From Paraburkholderia acidisoli (lineage in GTDB: Bacteria; Pseudomonadota; Gammaproteobacteria; Burkholderiales; Burkholderiaceae): a DNA stretch of 64,000 bases. Below are positions 1 to 12,387 of the stretch, one piece after another. The notes beneath the pieces are model-generated. The model saw only the letters and a list, made by a program, of their open reading frames with translations, did no database searches and had not been told where the DNA came from. The position numbers and the translations under genes are program-made. Numbering within the stretch: position 1 is the stretch's first letter; each line of letters begins with the position of its first letter. Location: contig NZ_CP046913.1 of assembly GCF_009789675.1 (NCBI RefSeq), positions 1,054,001-1,118,000 on the forward strand. Direction: 5' to 3'.

Positions 1-557
1 CGAAACAGGCCGTGCTCGCCTTCAACGGCGACGTCTACGAGGGCTTCGACGCGAAATCGCTTTCCGCCACCGACCTCGACTATGCGCAGCGCCACGTGCG
101 CGTGCTCTCGGGTCTGTATGGCGTGCTGCGGCCGCTCGATCTGCTGCAGCCGTATCGGCTCGAAATGGGCACGCGCTTCGAGAACGCGCGCGGCAAGGAT
201 CTCTACGCCTTCTGGGGCGAGCGCATCACGCAGGCGCTCAACGCGCAGTTGCAACACAATCGCAAAAGCTCGCGCGTGCTCGTGAACTGCGCGTCGAACG
301 AGTACTTCAAGGCGGTCAAGCCGAAGCAGCTCGCGGCGCCGGTCATCACGCCCGTGTTCGAAGACTTCAAGGGCGGCCGCTACAAGATCATCAGCTTCCA
401 TGCGAAGCGCGCGCGCGGCTTGATGGCGCGCTACGCGGTGGAGAACCGCATCGCCGAACCGGAAGCGCTCAAGGCGTTCGACAGCGAAGGCTACGCATTC
501 GATGCGGGCGCATCGAACGATTCGACCTATGTGTTTCGCCGGCGCCTCGCCGACTGA
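1..557 (+). CDS. yaaA: Peroxide stress protein YaaA (UPF0246), 3' part
   Basis: The reading frame is open from the left edge (frame of base 3) and its start lies outside the window. About 184 residues are visible. The block [13 protein letters not shown], followed by [26 protein letters not shown] in pieces, is characteristic of the YaaA/DUF328 family, which in E. coli limits intracellular free iron and DNA damage during peroxide stress and binds DNA. The conserved C-terminal [18 protein letters not shown] stretch is also present. The protein is cytosolic. The next gene starts 15 bp downstream, so the two may be co-transcribed. Identification is by family recognition; the role is transferred from E. 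coli. Confidence 0.92.
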   Translation, partial: KQAVLAFNGDVYEGFDAKSLSATDLDYAQRHVRVLSGLYGVLRPLDLLQPYRLEMGTRFENARGKDLYAFWGERITQALNAQLQHNRKSSRVLVNCASNEYFKAVKPKQLAAPVITPVFEDFKGGRYKIISFHAKRARGLMARYAVENRIAEPEALKAFDSEGYAFDAGASNDSTYVFRRRLAD

Positions 558-572
558 TCGGAGGACAGCACC

Positions 573-1736
573 ATGACGATTGCCATTTCCAGCCAGTTCG
601 ACGCAGGCGCGATCGAGGTCGTGTCGTGCGAGCGCGCCGACGACATTCGCCTGCGCGTGCGCCCCGACAATCAGTCGGAGTTCGCGCAATGGTTCTACTT
701 CCGCGTGACGGGCGCGCGCGACGAGCGTTGCGTGATGACGTTCGAGAACGCGTCGGCGTGTGCGTTTCCGGAAGGCTGGCGCAACTACGAGGCGGTGGCG
801 AGCTACGACCGCGTGAGCTGGTTCCGCGTGCCTACGTCGTACGACGGCAAGCACCTCGTGATCGACCACACGCCCGACTTCGACAGCATCTACTACGCGT
901 ACTTCGAGCCTTATGGCGAAGAGCGCCATGCGGCGTTTCTCGGCGCGCTCCAGCAGTTGCCGCATGCGACGCTCACGGAACTGGGCCAGAGCGTGGAGGG
1001 CCGGCCGATGTCGCTGCTCACGCTCGGAACGGGCGGCGAGAGCGCGGCGAACGGCAAGCCTAAAAAAACCGTATGGATCGTCGCGCGTCAGCATCCGGGC
1101 GAGACGATGGCGGAATGGTTCGTCGAAGGTCTGGTGAAGCGGCTGGCGGGTTGGGGCGACTGGGCCGGCGATCCGGTCGCGCGCAAGCTCTACGATCACG
1201 CCGTGTTCCATATCGTGCCGAACATGAACCCGGACGGCAGCGTGCACGGCAATCTGCGCACCAACGCCGTGGGCGCGAACCTCAATCGCGAATGGATGGC
1301 GCCGGACGCGCAGCGCAGCCCCGAAGTGCTGGCGGTGCGCGAGGCGATCGAAGCCACGGGCGTCGATCTGTTCTTCGACATTCACGGCGACGAAACGCTG
1401 CCTTATGTATTCGTGGCCGGCTCGGAAATGCTGCCGGGCTTCACCGACCAGCAGCGCACCGAGCAGACCGCGTTTATCGAAGCGTTCAAGATCGCGAGCC
1501 CCGACTTCCAGGACAAGCACGGTTACGAAGCGAGCCGCTATCGTGAAGACGCGCTCAAGCTCGCCTCGAAGTACATCGGTCATCGCTACGGCTGCCTCTC
1601 GCTCACGCTGGAGATGCCGTTCAAGGACAACGCGAATCTGCCCGACGAGCGCGTGGGCTGGAACGGCGAGCGCAGCGCCGCGCTCGGCGCCGCGATGCTG
1701 CAGGCGATCCTGCATCACGTCGAAACGTTCGCCTGA
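573..1736 (+). CDS. M14 family zinc carboxypeptidase (cytosolic CCP-like)
   Basis: 387 residues, no signal peptide, with GAGGAC 7 bp before the ATG. The N-terminal 150 residues form the beta-rich domain found in cytosolic carboxypeptidase-like M14 proteins. The catalytic domain has the zinc ligands HPGE (H174, E177) and H271 in FDIHGDE, substrate-binding NPDG and NREW blocks, and the general base Glu in LTLEMPF (E347). All catalytic residues are present, so an active metallopeptidase is expected. The natural substrate is unknown; eukaryotic relatives trim polyglutamate side chains. A strong terminator follows 24 bp after the stop. Confidence 0.88.
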   Translation: MTIAISSQFDAGAIEVVSCERADDIRLRVRPDNQSEFAQWFYFRVTGARDERCVMTFENASACAFPEGWRNYEAVASYDRVSWFRVPTSYDGKHLVIDHTPDFDSIYYAYFEPYGEERHAAFLGALQQLPHATLTELGQSVEGRPMSLLTLGTGGESAANGKPKKTVWIVARQHPGETMAEWFVEGLVKRLAGWGDWAGDPVARKLYDHAVFHIVPNMNPDGSVHGNLRTNAVGANLNREWMAPDAQRSPEVLAVREAIEATGVDLFFDIHGDETLPYVFVAGSEMLPGFTDQQRTEQTAFIEAFKIASPDFQDKHGYEASRYREDALKLASKYIGHRYGCLSLTLEMPFKDNANLPDERVGWNGERSAALGAAMLQAILHHVETFA

Positions 1737-1759
1737 AGCGCTTGCATCGCGGGTAAAAG

Positions 1760-1796
1760 AAAAGGGGGAAGCGGCCAGGCCGCTTCCCCCTTTTTG
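1760..1796 (+). terminator. Rho-independent terminator after the M14 gene
   Basis: A nearly perfect 15-bp GC-rich inverted repeat (AAGGGGGAAGCGGCC and its complement, with a one-base centre) is followed by TTTTT. The left arm is preceded by A residues, so it could also act on the opposite strand for the convergent gene ending at 1848. Confidence 0.85.
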
Positions 1797-1847
1797 TATC
1801 GACGATACGGGGTTCGACGAGATCGTGCGCGAGATGCGCCCGATCCC

Positions 1848-2492
1848 TTAGTGCTTCTTCTTTGTGGTCGACTTCTTGGCCGTGGATTTCGACTTGCCGC
1901 TGCTCGCCGTCGACTTGTGGCTCGATTTGCTCGACGTGGCCTTCTTCGACGAGCCTTTGCCGCCCTTCTTCACGACGTGCTTGCCCTTGCCATGCGCGCT
2001 GCCGTGCGACGTGGCGCGACTCTCGCTACGCGCGCGCGCCGGCGGCACCGGGTCGTTCCAGCTGAACGCGAGCATTTGCTGGCCCACGTAGCCGCAGCGG
2101 AATTTGAGATCGTAGGGCGAGCTGCCGCTGTCCTTCGAGACGCCAACGCCTTCGACGGTCACGATGGTGTCGACCTTCACGCGTTGCTTGCCTTCGTCGA
2201 ACGAGTCGTTCCAGGGCGTGATGCTCGAATGCGCGCTGTCGAACGAGGTGGGCGGAAACTCCACGTGATCGAGCGCGGAAGACGTGCTGGCGACGAAGTC
2301 GCCGTGCGCCGCGCAGTCCGCGACGAGCGGATCGGCGTGCATCTGCGTGACGAAGTTAGTGACGAGGTCGTTGTGCTGATCGAGCTGGTCGGCGTGCGCG
2401 AGAGGCGCGGCGGCGATCATCAGGCTCGCGGCGCACGCAGCCAGTTGGCCGGCTACGATCAGCAGCCGGCGGGATGCATGGTTGCAGTCCAT
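1848..2492 (-). CDS. Secreted protein with Lys/Ser-rich tail (BspC-like, tentative)
   Basis: 214 residues. An N-terminal signal peptide (positively charged start, hydrophobic segment, cleavage near AHA-DQ, about residue 35) sends the product to the periplasm or beyond. The middle part has two cysteines (C59 and C132) that could form a disulfide. From about residue 150 the sequence becomes a histone-H1-like tail of Lys, Ser, Thr and Ala ending KKSTTKKKH. The middle part resembles short Burkholderia exported proteins annotated as BspC-domain proteins; this is from memory and tentative. The basic tail could bind peptidoglycan, teichoic-like polymers or nucleic acid. Function unknown. Confidence 0.75.
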   Translation of the reverse strand: MDCNHASRRLLIVAGQLAACAASLMIAAAPLAHADQLDQHNDLVTNFVTQMHADPLVADCAAHGDFVASTSSALDHVEFPPTSFDSAHSSITPWNDSFDEGKQRVKVDTIVTVEGVGVSKDSGSSPYDLKFRCGYVGQQMLAFSWNDPVPPARARSESRATSHGSAHGKGKHVVKKGGKGSSKKATSSKSSHKSTASSGKSKSTAKKSTTKKKH

Positions 2493-2682
2493 CTATCTGC
2501 TTGTTAGGGATGAGGGTGAGACGTCAGGCACCGTAAGATGCCGTGTGGCGTGCTGGAGTTCAATATCGAAACAAAATTCTTTGTGCGGACGCCGACACGA
2601 CGTGCCACGAACAAAGCACGCGCGACGCATTAACGTCGCGCGATTCTATTGTGCAGGAGTGTGAGGACAACCGGAAGCGCGT
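2493..2682. other. Short intergenic region
   Basis: Holds the probable promoter of the secreted protein on the minus strand. No further gene is convincing; the AT content rises around 2560-2660. Two convergently placed stop/start ends leave no room for a sizeable gene. Confidence 0.5.
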
Positions 2683-3357
2683 TCAGGTGCGAGGGCCACC
2701 GAGCCGATAGCGGCGCACGTCGTAAGTGGTGACCCAGGCGGGCCGATACACGGCGATCAGCGCGGTTGCCATGCCGGTGAACCAGGCTTCGCCGGAGGCA
2801 AGCAGGAAGACGCTGAATGCATAGCCCGCGGGCACGGTGAGCACCGAGCCGCCGTTGAGCGCGACATGCGCGCCCAATGCGAGATACGCCGCGGCCGAAA
2901 CCGCGATAGCGGGCGAGACGAACCCTTGACCCACGATGAACATGAACAGGTTGCGCGGCAGCCAGGCCGAGCAGGCGCGCTGCAGCAATGCCGAGATGGC
3001 GACCGGGAACACGCCGAATACGAGGAAGGTGAGACCGATGCCGTCCCACGGCGCGTCGAACACCACGGCGGCCAGACCGATCACGGCGCCCATGGCGATG
3101 AGCGCGAGACCCCAGTCGAACAGGGTGACCACGAGCGTGGCGCCGAGCAGGTGCAGCACGGTGCCGTCTTCGAGCCACGCATTGCTCGCCCACAGCACGG
3201 AGATCGCCACGACGATGGCGAGCCACACGTGCTGGAGCGTGGCGTCCTGAAGACGCTTGAAGGGATTCTTCCAGAACGCGAAGGCGAGCACGCCCACGGT
3301 GACTAACCACGCACCGACAGCGACCCAGAACGGAAGCGGCGTATAGAGGAACCCCAT
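2683..3357 (-). CDS. CbiM-like integral membrane protein (COG3235, ECF-type permease family)
   Basis: 224 residues with six to seven hydrophobic segments spread over the whole length and a Gly/Ala-rich helix pattern. It matches the COG3235 group of predicted membrane proteins that automated annotation calls energy-coupling factor ABC transporter permease, related to the metal-uptake component CbiM. No partner genes (ATPase, CbiQ-like T component) lie next to it, so transport of cobalt or nickel is only a family-based guess. The gene is 11 bp downstream of the LuxR-type regulator on the same strand, so the regulator mRNA may include it. Confidence 0.72.
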   Translation of the reverse strand: MGFLYTPLPFWVAVGAWLVTVGVLAFAFWKNPFKRLQDATLQHVWLAIVVAISVLWASNAWLEDGTVLHLLGATLVVTLFDWGLALIAMGAVIGLAAVVFDAPWDGIGLTFLVFGVFPVAISALLQRACSAWLPRNLFMFIVGQGFVSPAIAVSAAAYLALGAHVALNGGSVLTVPAGYAFSVFLLASGEAWFTGMATALIAVYRPAWVTTYDVRRYRLGGPRT

Positions 3358-3367
3358 GTGCTCAATA

Positions 3368-4294
3368 TTACTCGTTGGACGGCAAAACGTGTGCGAGAGC
3401 CGTCATCGAGGTGTCGTCTTCCGTGGCTTCCGCTGTAGGACGAGGCGGTTCCGGGCAGGCTGGCGCGGCGTCGCCGTAGGGCGCGTCGGGCTCTGCGGCC
3501 ATGGGTAGCGGGATTTCACTGTCGTCTGACAGCAACGGATAGAGGAAGGCCTCGCTCTCCCTGGCTCGCAGCGGCACGGGGCCGTGTTCGCCGAGTTTGG
3601 GCTTCGCCGCGCGCTCGCATTGCGCCCGTAAGACCTGAAGGTGGCTCGCCAGCAAGCCGTTGTAGATGGCAACGGCCGCCGCGCGATTGGGGGCGCCGAG
3701 TTGCTGAAAGATGCTGGTTAGATGGACTTTCACTGTGCCCTCGCTGATGCCGAGCGCTTTCGCGATCATTTTGTTCGTATTGCCCATGTGTACGCAACGC
3801 AGGATTTGCTCCTGGCGTGGCGAGAGGTGCACCTTCGGACGCACCTTGCGGGCGAGCGCGGCGCTCTTCGCGTTGCGCCGCGGCGGCAGCGGCCACGCCT
3901 GGAACGGGCCCAGCACGTCGGCGGGCAGGTGGTCGCCGCCGAGCAGGATCAGTTCGAGGAATTTGACGATGAGAATCGCGTCGGTGCTGCGCCGGATGAT
4001 GCCGCGGGCGCCTTCGTCGATAAGCCGGCGAACCGCGAGCGGCGGCTCGGTGCTGTCGACGAGGATGGCGACGGGCAGCGCACGGTGCCGCGTGACGAAG
4101 TGGCGCAGCTCGCCGGGCCGGATGCCGTCGTGCCAGTCAATCACGATCAGGTTGGGCGTGAAGCGGTTCATCGCGCGCTCCGCGCTTCGCCAGTCCGGCG
4201 CGTCGTTAAAGCGCGCACGACGGTCGATTTGTCTTAACAGCGCCTTGAGTCCTTCGCGCCGTTCGGCGTCTGGATTGAGTACCACGAACCGCAT
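3368..4294 (-). CDS. LuxR-type response regulator with atypical receiver domain
   Basis: 308 residues, preceded by a strong AGGAGGGC ribosome-binding site. Residues 1-120 have the receiver pattern: VVLNPD at the first strand, D53 in LIVIDWHDG at the expected phospho-acceptor place, and GIIRRST at strand 5. The acidic pair of strand 1 is reduced to one Asp and the conserved Lys of strand 5 is Arg (R101/R102), so phosphorylation may be weak or absent. Residues 157-212 are a canonical LuxR/NarL HTH (LSPRQEQILRCV to NRAAAVAI). A disordered Pro/Glu-rich tail of about 90 residues follows. No sensor kinase is adjacent. Predicted cytosolic transcription factor of unknown target. Confidence 0.85.
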   Translation of the reverse strand: MRFVVLNPDAERREGLKALLRQIDRRARFNDAPDWRSAERAMNRFTPNLIVIDWHDGIRPGELRHFVTRHRALPVAILVDSTEPPLAVRRLIDEGARGIIRRSTDAILIVKFLELILLGGDHLPADVLGPFQAWPLPPRRNAKSAALARKVRPKVHLSPRQEQILRCVHMGNTNKMIAKALGISEGTVKVHLTSIFQQLGAPNRAAAVAIYNGLLASHLQVLRAQCERAAKPKLGEHGPVPLRARESEAFLYPLLSDDSEIPLPMAAEPDAPYGDAAPACPEPPRPTAEATEDDTSMTALAHVLPSNE

Positions 4295-4436
4295 GAGCCA
4301 GCCCTCCTATCGATCATGTCTCTCAGGAATGTTGTGCGACGCTCACCGTTTCCGGCAGTGGTGAGCGATCCAACAGAGCCATGATGACAAAAAGGATGCG
4401 CGCTGGCGGCCTGTCCAAATGGCATAGGACATAGGG

Positions 4437-4466
4437 CAAAAAAAAGTCCCGCGCAGAGGCGGGACC
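4437..4466 (-). terminator. Rho-independent terminator of the DUF2863 gene
   Basis: On the minus strand, GTCCCGC and GCGGGAC form a 7-bp stem with a 6-base loop followed by a run of eight or more T. It lies 23 bp after the DUF2863 stop codon. Confidence 0.85.
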
Positions 4467-4488
4467 GGGTAGGAATTTGGGCGTTTGC

Positions 4489-5703
4489 CTAGTGGAAATG
4501 TGGCTGCGCGGGCTCAGCATCTTCCGGCATCTCGGCATGAACGATCTCGCCGAGCGGATCCGCATACAGCGGCACGCCGCAGTCGTCGCAATATTCCGGC
4601 TCGAAGCGGCCGGCATGACGACGGATGTCGGTGATGCCCGATTCTTTCAGCAGCGCGACGATTTCCTCGAGCGGGCCGTTGCTGACGCTTTCCTCGGTCG
4701 GTTCTTCGTCGATCTCGGCGTCGCCGTTTTCGCGGCCATAGAGCGGCCAGACCACGCCGTAGAGCACGTCGTTGCTGCCGCGCTTCGTGAAGCCGATGCG
4801 GTATTCGTCGATACGACGCTCGCCGAAACCCGCCACCACGGCGCGCAGATCCGGGGCGCCCGCGCCGATCGTGTCGAGCAGGTAGCGCACCGCGGTGCGG
4901 ATCGTGTGCGGGCGCACGCGTTCGTCGGCGTCGCGGCAGGCCGAGTAATAGGCGTCGGGCAGCAGGCATTCGAACTCGCAGCCCGGCATGACGATAGCGA
5001 GATTCGCACCGCCTTGCGTCGCCCATTGTTCGAGACACTGACCGCGCTCGATGCGCGTGCCGCTCTCTTCTTCCTGCCAGCGGAACAGCGGGGCGCCCAC
5101 GGGCGCGGCCACCACGGCGAGCAGGAAGCGCGGATCGGCGAGGATCGGCGACGTTTCGGGCAGTTCGCCCGCGCTGATCTTGGCCGGTGCGCCGTTCAAC
5201 GCGGCTTGCGAGAGCTGCTGCGCGAGACGCCAGGTTTCGACATGATGGCGCGGCAACTGGTCGATACTATAGAGATAGGGCGCCATGGCGACACGTGTGC
5301 CGTTGGCGAGCACGTGCGCCTGCAGGTGCGTGCGCAGGGCATCGGAAGAGTCGGACTTGAGCGGACCCGAAGGAATCACGTAGCGCGTCCAGGCCAGCAC
5401 GGGGGCGGCCACGAGCAGCGCCTCGTACTGCACGCCCTCATGCTCGACAATGAACGATTCGCTATGCGTTTCGGCCATGTCGGCGAGCGCGCCGTAGGCG
5501 TCCGGATGATTCTGCTGCAGGTGATCGAGCGCGGCGTCGAGCGTGGTCTGATTGCCGTTGCGCACGACTTTCGCGAGCAGCGCGTCGAGCTTGGCCTCCC
5601 AGAAGCGGTCTTCGGTGCGGCTGCCCGAGGCGAACAGGGCGAGCGACAGGCCGACGAGTTTGTCGGCGTCAGGGGGGAGGCGTTTGGCGATTCGCGAGCG
5701 CAT
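4489..5703 (-). CDS. DUF2863 family protein
   Basis: 404 residues from the ATG at 5703. A longer in-frame start exists at 5844, but its extra 47 residues are low-complexity and unlike the family, whose members begin near MRSRIAKRL. The product is soluble, with no signal or membrane segment. A CDDCGVPLY motif near the C terminus (two Cys three apart) may bind a metal but lacks a second pair. DUF2863 proteins are common in Burkholderiales and have no known function. The gene stands alone between its terminator and the rrn promoter region. Confidence 0.82.
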   Translation of the reverse strand: MRSRIAKRLPPDADKLVGLSLALFASGSRTEDRFWEAKLDALLAKVVRNGNQTTLDAALDHLQQNHPDAYGALADMAETHSESFIVEHEGVQYEALLVAAPVLAWTRYVIPSGPLKSDSSDALRTHLQAHVLANGTRVAMAPYLYSIDQLPRHHVETWRLAQQLSQAALNGAPAKISAGELPETSPILADPRFLLAVVAAPVGAPLFRWQEEESGTRIERGQCLEQWATQGGANLAIVMPGCEFECLLPDAYYSACRDADERVRPHTIRTAVRYLLDTIGAGAPDLRAVVAGFGERRIDEYRIGFTKRGSNDVLYGVVWPLYGRENGDAEIDEEPTEESVSNGPLEEIVALLKESGITDIRRHAGRFEPEYCDDCGVPLYADPLGEIVHAEMPEDAEPAQPHFH

Positions 5704-5932
5704 AAATCTGTGAGTTAGGTGCAGAGAACCCCATATTCTAGTCGGTTCCGTGCTCGCCATCGGTTTGGGTAGCAGAGGCGCGTCGGAAGGGCGCGCAGCG
5801 GCGGGCTGCAACATGGCGCCGGTGTGGCTGGAAGGGCCGGCCAAACGTTGTATTGGGATGGACCTATATGGAGGCGAACGTCGGGCTCAGATTGAGCTTG
5901 CGCGTCGTCAAAGGCGCTCGCCAAAAAACCGC

Positions 5933-5961
5933 TTGCAAGATGTCACGGGCGTGACTAGAAT
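5933..5961 (+). promoter_or_regulatory. rrn promoter, upstream copy
   Basis: TTGCAA (5933-5938), a 17-bp spacer and TAGAAT (5956-5961) form a good sigma-70 promoter. An A-run (CCAAAAAACC) just upstream of the -35 fits an UP element. It points to the 16S gene. Confidence 0.6.
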
Positions 5962-6084
5962 CTCGGTCTTTCGCGCTTTCCATGAAGGCGCGGGGAGACG
6001 GGAAGCCTCGGCGAAAGCCTTGTGCGGCTTGGGTCTCCGGGCAGTTGAAGTTGAGCGGCAGGTTGAGCGAAGTAAAAAAACCTG

Positions 6085-6113
6085 TTGACAGATCGCCCGG
6101 CAGTCTTCATAAT
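6085..6113 (+). promoter_or_regulatory. rrn promoter, downstream copy
   Basis: Perfect TTGACA (6085-6090), 17-bp spacer and CATAAT (6108-6113), with an A-run at the upstream side (AGTAAAAAAACC). Together with the copy about 150 bp upstream it forms a tandem rrn promoter pair. A boxA-like antitermination sequence (ATCTTTAAAAAT) follows at about 6202-6213. Confidence 0.75.
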
Positions 6114-6212
6114 CTCGTTTCTCTGCTGCTGACGCAGCAACGCAGAAAACGCCGGACGGTAGCGCAGCAGTTTGCGACTGGCCAGCGGTTTCAGCGAATC
6201 GATCTTTAAAAA

Positions 6213-6239
6213 TTTACAGCCGATAAGTGTGGGCGCTTG
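6213..6239 (+). other. 16S processing stem, 5' strand
   Basis: TTTACAGCCGATAAGTGTG followed by GGCGCTT is complementary, with few mismatches, to the segment after the 16S gene at 7950-7979 (AAGCGCTCACACTTGTC then GGCTGTAAA). The two would pair in the precursor to form the long stem cut by RNase III. Confidence 0.7.
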
Positions 6240-6398
6240 ATGCGGTGGCGGCCTGAAACGTTCTCCGGAACGCTTCGGGATAAGCAAAAGTATCAAGAGT
6301 CTCACACTAAAGTAAGTCAGGTTTTTGAATTTATTCAAATTCCTGTCAGCTTTGAGTGAGCGACCGGTTCGAAAGAACCGAAAAACAGTAACAGGTTT

Positions 6399-7926
<1,528 letters not shown>

Positions 7927-7992
7927 CCAGAGCTTTCTGCTCACCGCGTTTTAAGCGCTCACACTTGTCGGCTGTAAAGAAGACAGACTCAG

Positions 7993-8069
7993 GGGTCTGT
8001 AGCTCAGTCGGTTAGAGCACCGTCTTGATAAGGCGGGGGTCGATGGTTCGAATCCATCCAGACCCACCA
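7993..8069 (+). tRNA. tRNA-Ile (GAT)
   Basis: 77 bases, acceptor stem GGGTCTG/CAGACCC, anticodon GAT at 8027-8029, TTCGAATC T-loop and encoded CCA. Located in the 16S-23S spacer as usual for this group. Confidence 0.97.
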
Positions 8070-8162
8070 TGTCGATTGACCGTTGGTGCTTCAGCACCTA
8101 CGGGCATCCCATCCCGCAGGGGACAGGGCGTGTGCATGCCACTGGGTCTGAATGGTACGAGC

Positions 8163-8238
8163 GGGGGATTAGCTCAGCTGGGAGAGCACCTGCTTTGCAA
8201 GCAGGGGGTCGTCGGTTCGATCCCGTCATCCTCCACCA
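8163..8238 (+). tRNA. tRNA-Ala (TGC)
   Basis: 76 bases, acceptor stem GGGGGAT/ATCCTCC including the G3:T70 alanine identity pair, anticodon TGC at 8196-8198, encoded CCA. Second spacer tRNA of the rrn operon. Confidence 0.97.
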
Positions 8239-8337
8239 ATCCTCAATGCCTAGTGTCCGGTTTGAACACAAGCCGGGTATTAAGCATTGGCGATTGAGCC
8301 AGTCAGAGCGATGTGAGTAAAACCATATCGGCTGTCG

Positions 8338-8349
8338 TTCTTTAACAAT
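8338..8349 (+). promoter_or_regulatory. boxA antitermination element before 23S
   Basis: TTCTTTAACAAT matches the Nus-factor boxA consensus of rrn spacers. It sits about 200 bp before the 23S gene. Confidence 0.7.
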
Positions 8350-8545
8350 CAGGAAGAAGTAGTAAAGAGATTCATCGGAAACACACTTAGAGATGGGTGT
8401 GGAGTACGTGAATCAGGGTTGTGATTGTATCAATGTATTTTTAAGTGATCGAAAGATCGCCTTGAAATACGGCGCAACACGAATACTCAACCTGTAACGC
8501 GTGACTCTCGCTGTGAGCAATCACACAGAGACACACCCGTTATAG

Positions 8546-11392
<2,847 letters not shown>

Positions 11393-11593
11393 ATAACAGG
11401 TGTGTGTCGGCAGCCGCCAGTGCGTCAGCACGAAAGGGTGCCCCATCCTGCACAAGGTGCAGGATCTTGGAGAACACATACGGTTGAGATCGTTGTTGTG
11501 CCTGAAACAACACAACCCCAATTAAGCAGCACCTCTTTACGCTTCTTCCCGATTGGCTGTGGCGCACCGTAAATGCGACGCAGCAACCCGTCA

Positions 11594-11709
11594 TGCCTGA
11601 TGACCATAGCGAGTTGGTCCCACCCCTTCCCATCCCGAACAGGACCGTGAAACAACTCCACGCCGATGATAGTGCGGATTGCCCGTGTGAAAGTAGGTAA
11701 TCGTCAGGC
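11594..11709 (+). rRNA. rrf: 5S ribosomal RNA
   Basis: About 116 bases, from TGCCTGATGACC to TCGTCAGGC, which pair as helix 1. Contains the conserved CCATCCCGAAC loop. Last gene of the operon. Confidence 0.95.
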
Positions 11710-11726
11710 TCCTCATGCTGTAAAGT

Positions 11727-11770
11727 CGAAACCCCGGTAACTCCGAAAGAGTGCCGGGGTTTCGGCGTTT
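11727..11770 (+). terminator. rrn operon terminator
   Basis: CGAAACCCCGG and CCGGGGTTTCG form an 11-bp stem 18 bp after the 5S gene. The T-tract after it is short and broken (GGCGTTT), so the stem is strong but the U-tract is weak. Confidence 0.75.
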
Positions 11771-11899
11771 ACGGCGCCGGAAAATACGCAGTATGGCGAT
11801 GTGCAAGGCAAAAACTCAACCTCCATCGCCCGCACAAGGCGATGCAGCAACCTCGGATCAATCGCGTCAGTGATTCACGCTGCCCGGCAGCGCGACGCT

Positions 11900-12073
11900 T
11901 CAGTGCCTGCGGCGAACCCGCTCGAGTACATGATGCTCAGCGAGCCAGTGGTGCATCATCCCCTCGCCGTCGTGCTCCTGTTTGTACGCACGCGATTCGA
12001 AAATCGATAGTCCCAGCAACACCAGCAAACCCACAGCCAGACCTGCGAGTCCAGCAATCGTTTCGGCATCCAT
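11900..12073 (-). CDS. Small single-span membrane protein (57 aa)
   Basis: ATG at 12073 preceded by a perfect AAGGAGG spaced 5 bases. The product begins MDAETIAGLAGL, has one hydrophobic helix (about residues 7-25) and a charged, His-rich cytosolic tail (GMMHHWLAEHHVLERV). It lies just after the rrn terminator on the opposite strand. No family is recognised. The strong ribosome-binding site and clean helix/charge layout support a real gene. Confidence 0.65.
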   Translation of the reverse strand: MDAETIAGLAGLAVGLLVLLGLSIFESRAYKQEHDGEGMMHHWLAEHHVLERVRRRH

Positions 12074-12199
12074 GGCAGCCTCCTTCGGTTTGCAGCCATC
12101 TCTATATGTTAGGACAGAGCAGGGCGCACGACGAAATTCGGGCTCGAACCCGTGTGTCGTGATTTGTCGTGATCGTTAATCGAAGGGAGAGTTGAGCCG

Positions 12200-12376
12200 A
12201 TGCAACGTATTTACCTGGCCTTGGTCGTGGCCATGACCGCCGCTTTATCCGCGTGCGCCGATAGCACGCCGAGCCATCATCACGGCGCGCCGCCGCAGGA
12301 TCCGCCCGACTATCATGGCGTGCCGACCGACGACCGTCCGCCGATGATGATCGACGCACCGTCGCCAGCGAAGTAA
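12200..12376 (+). CDS. Small lipoprotein (58 aa)
   Basis: ATG at 12200 with AAGGGAG about 11 bases upstream. Residues 1-18 form a lipoprotein signal peptide ending in the lipobox LSAC, so the mature protein starts at Cys19 and is lipid-anchored. The mature 40 residues are rich in Pro, His and Asp (a THHH-like cluster, DYHGVPTDDRPP), a composition seen in small Burkholderia lipoproteins of unknown role that may bind metal. Divergent from the 57-aa membrane protein and convergent with the MATE gene, whose stop is 11 bp away. Confidence 0.72.
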   Translation: MQRIYLALVVAMTAALSACADSTPSHHHGAPPQDPPDYHGVPTDDRPPMMIDAPSPAK

Positions 12377-12387
12377 GCAGGGAAAGC

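Noticed and set aside
2630..3310. Long minus-strand frame of 226 residues inside the CbiM-like gene
   Set aside because: Arg-rich composition and a different frame of a clear membrane protein; a GC-rich shadow frame.
5704..5844. N-terminal extension of the DUF2863 gene
   Set aside because: The extra 47 residues are low-complexity; family members start at the internal ATG 5703.
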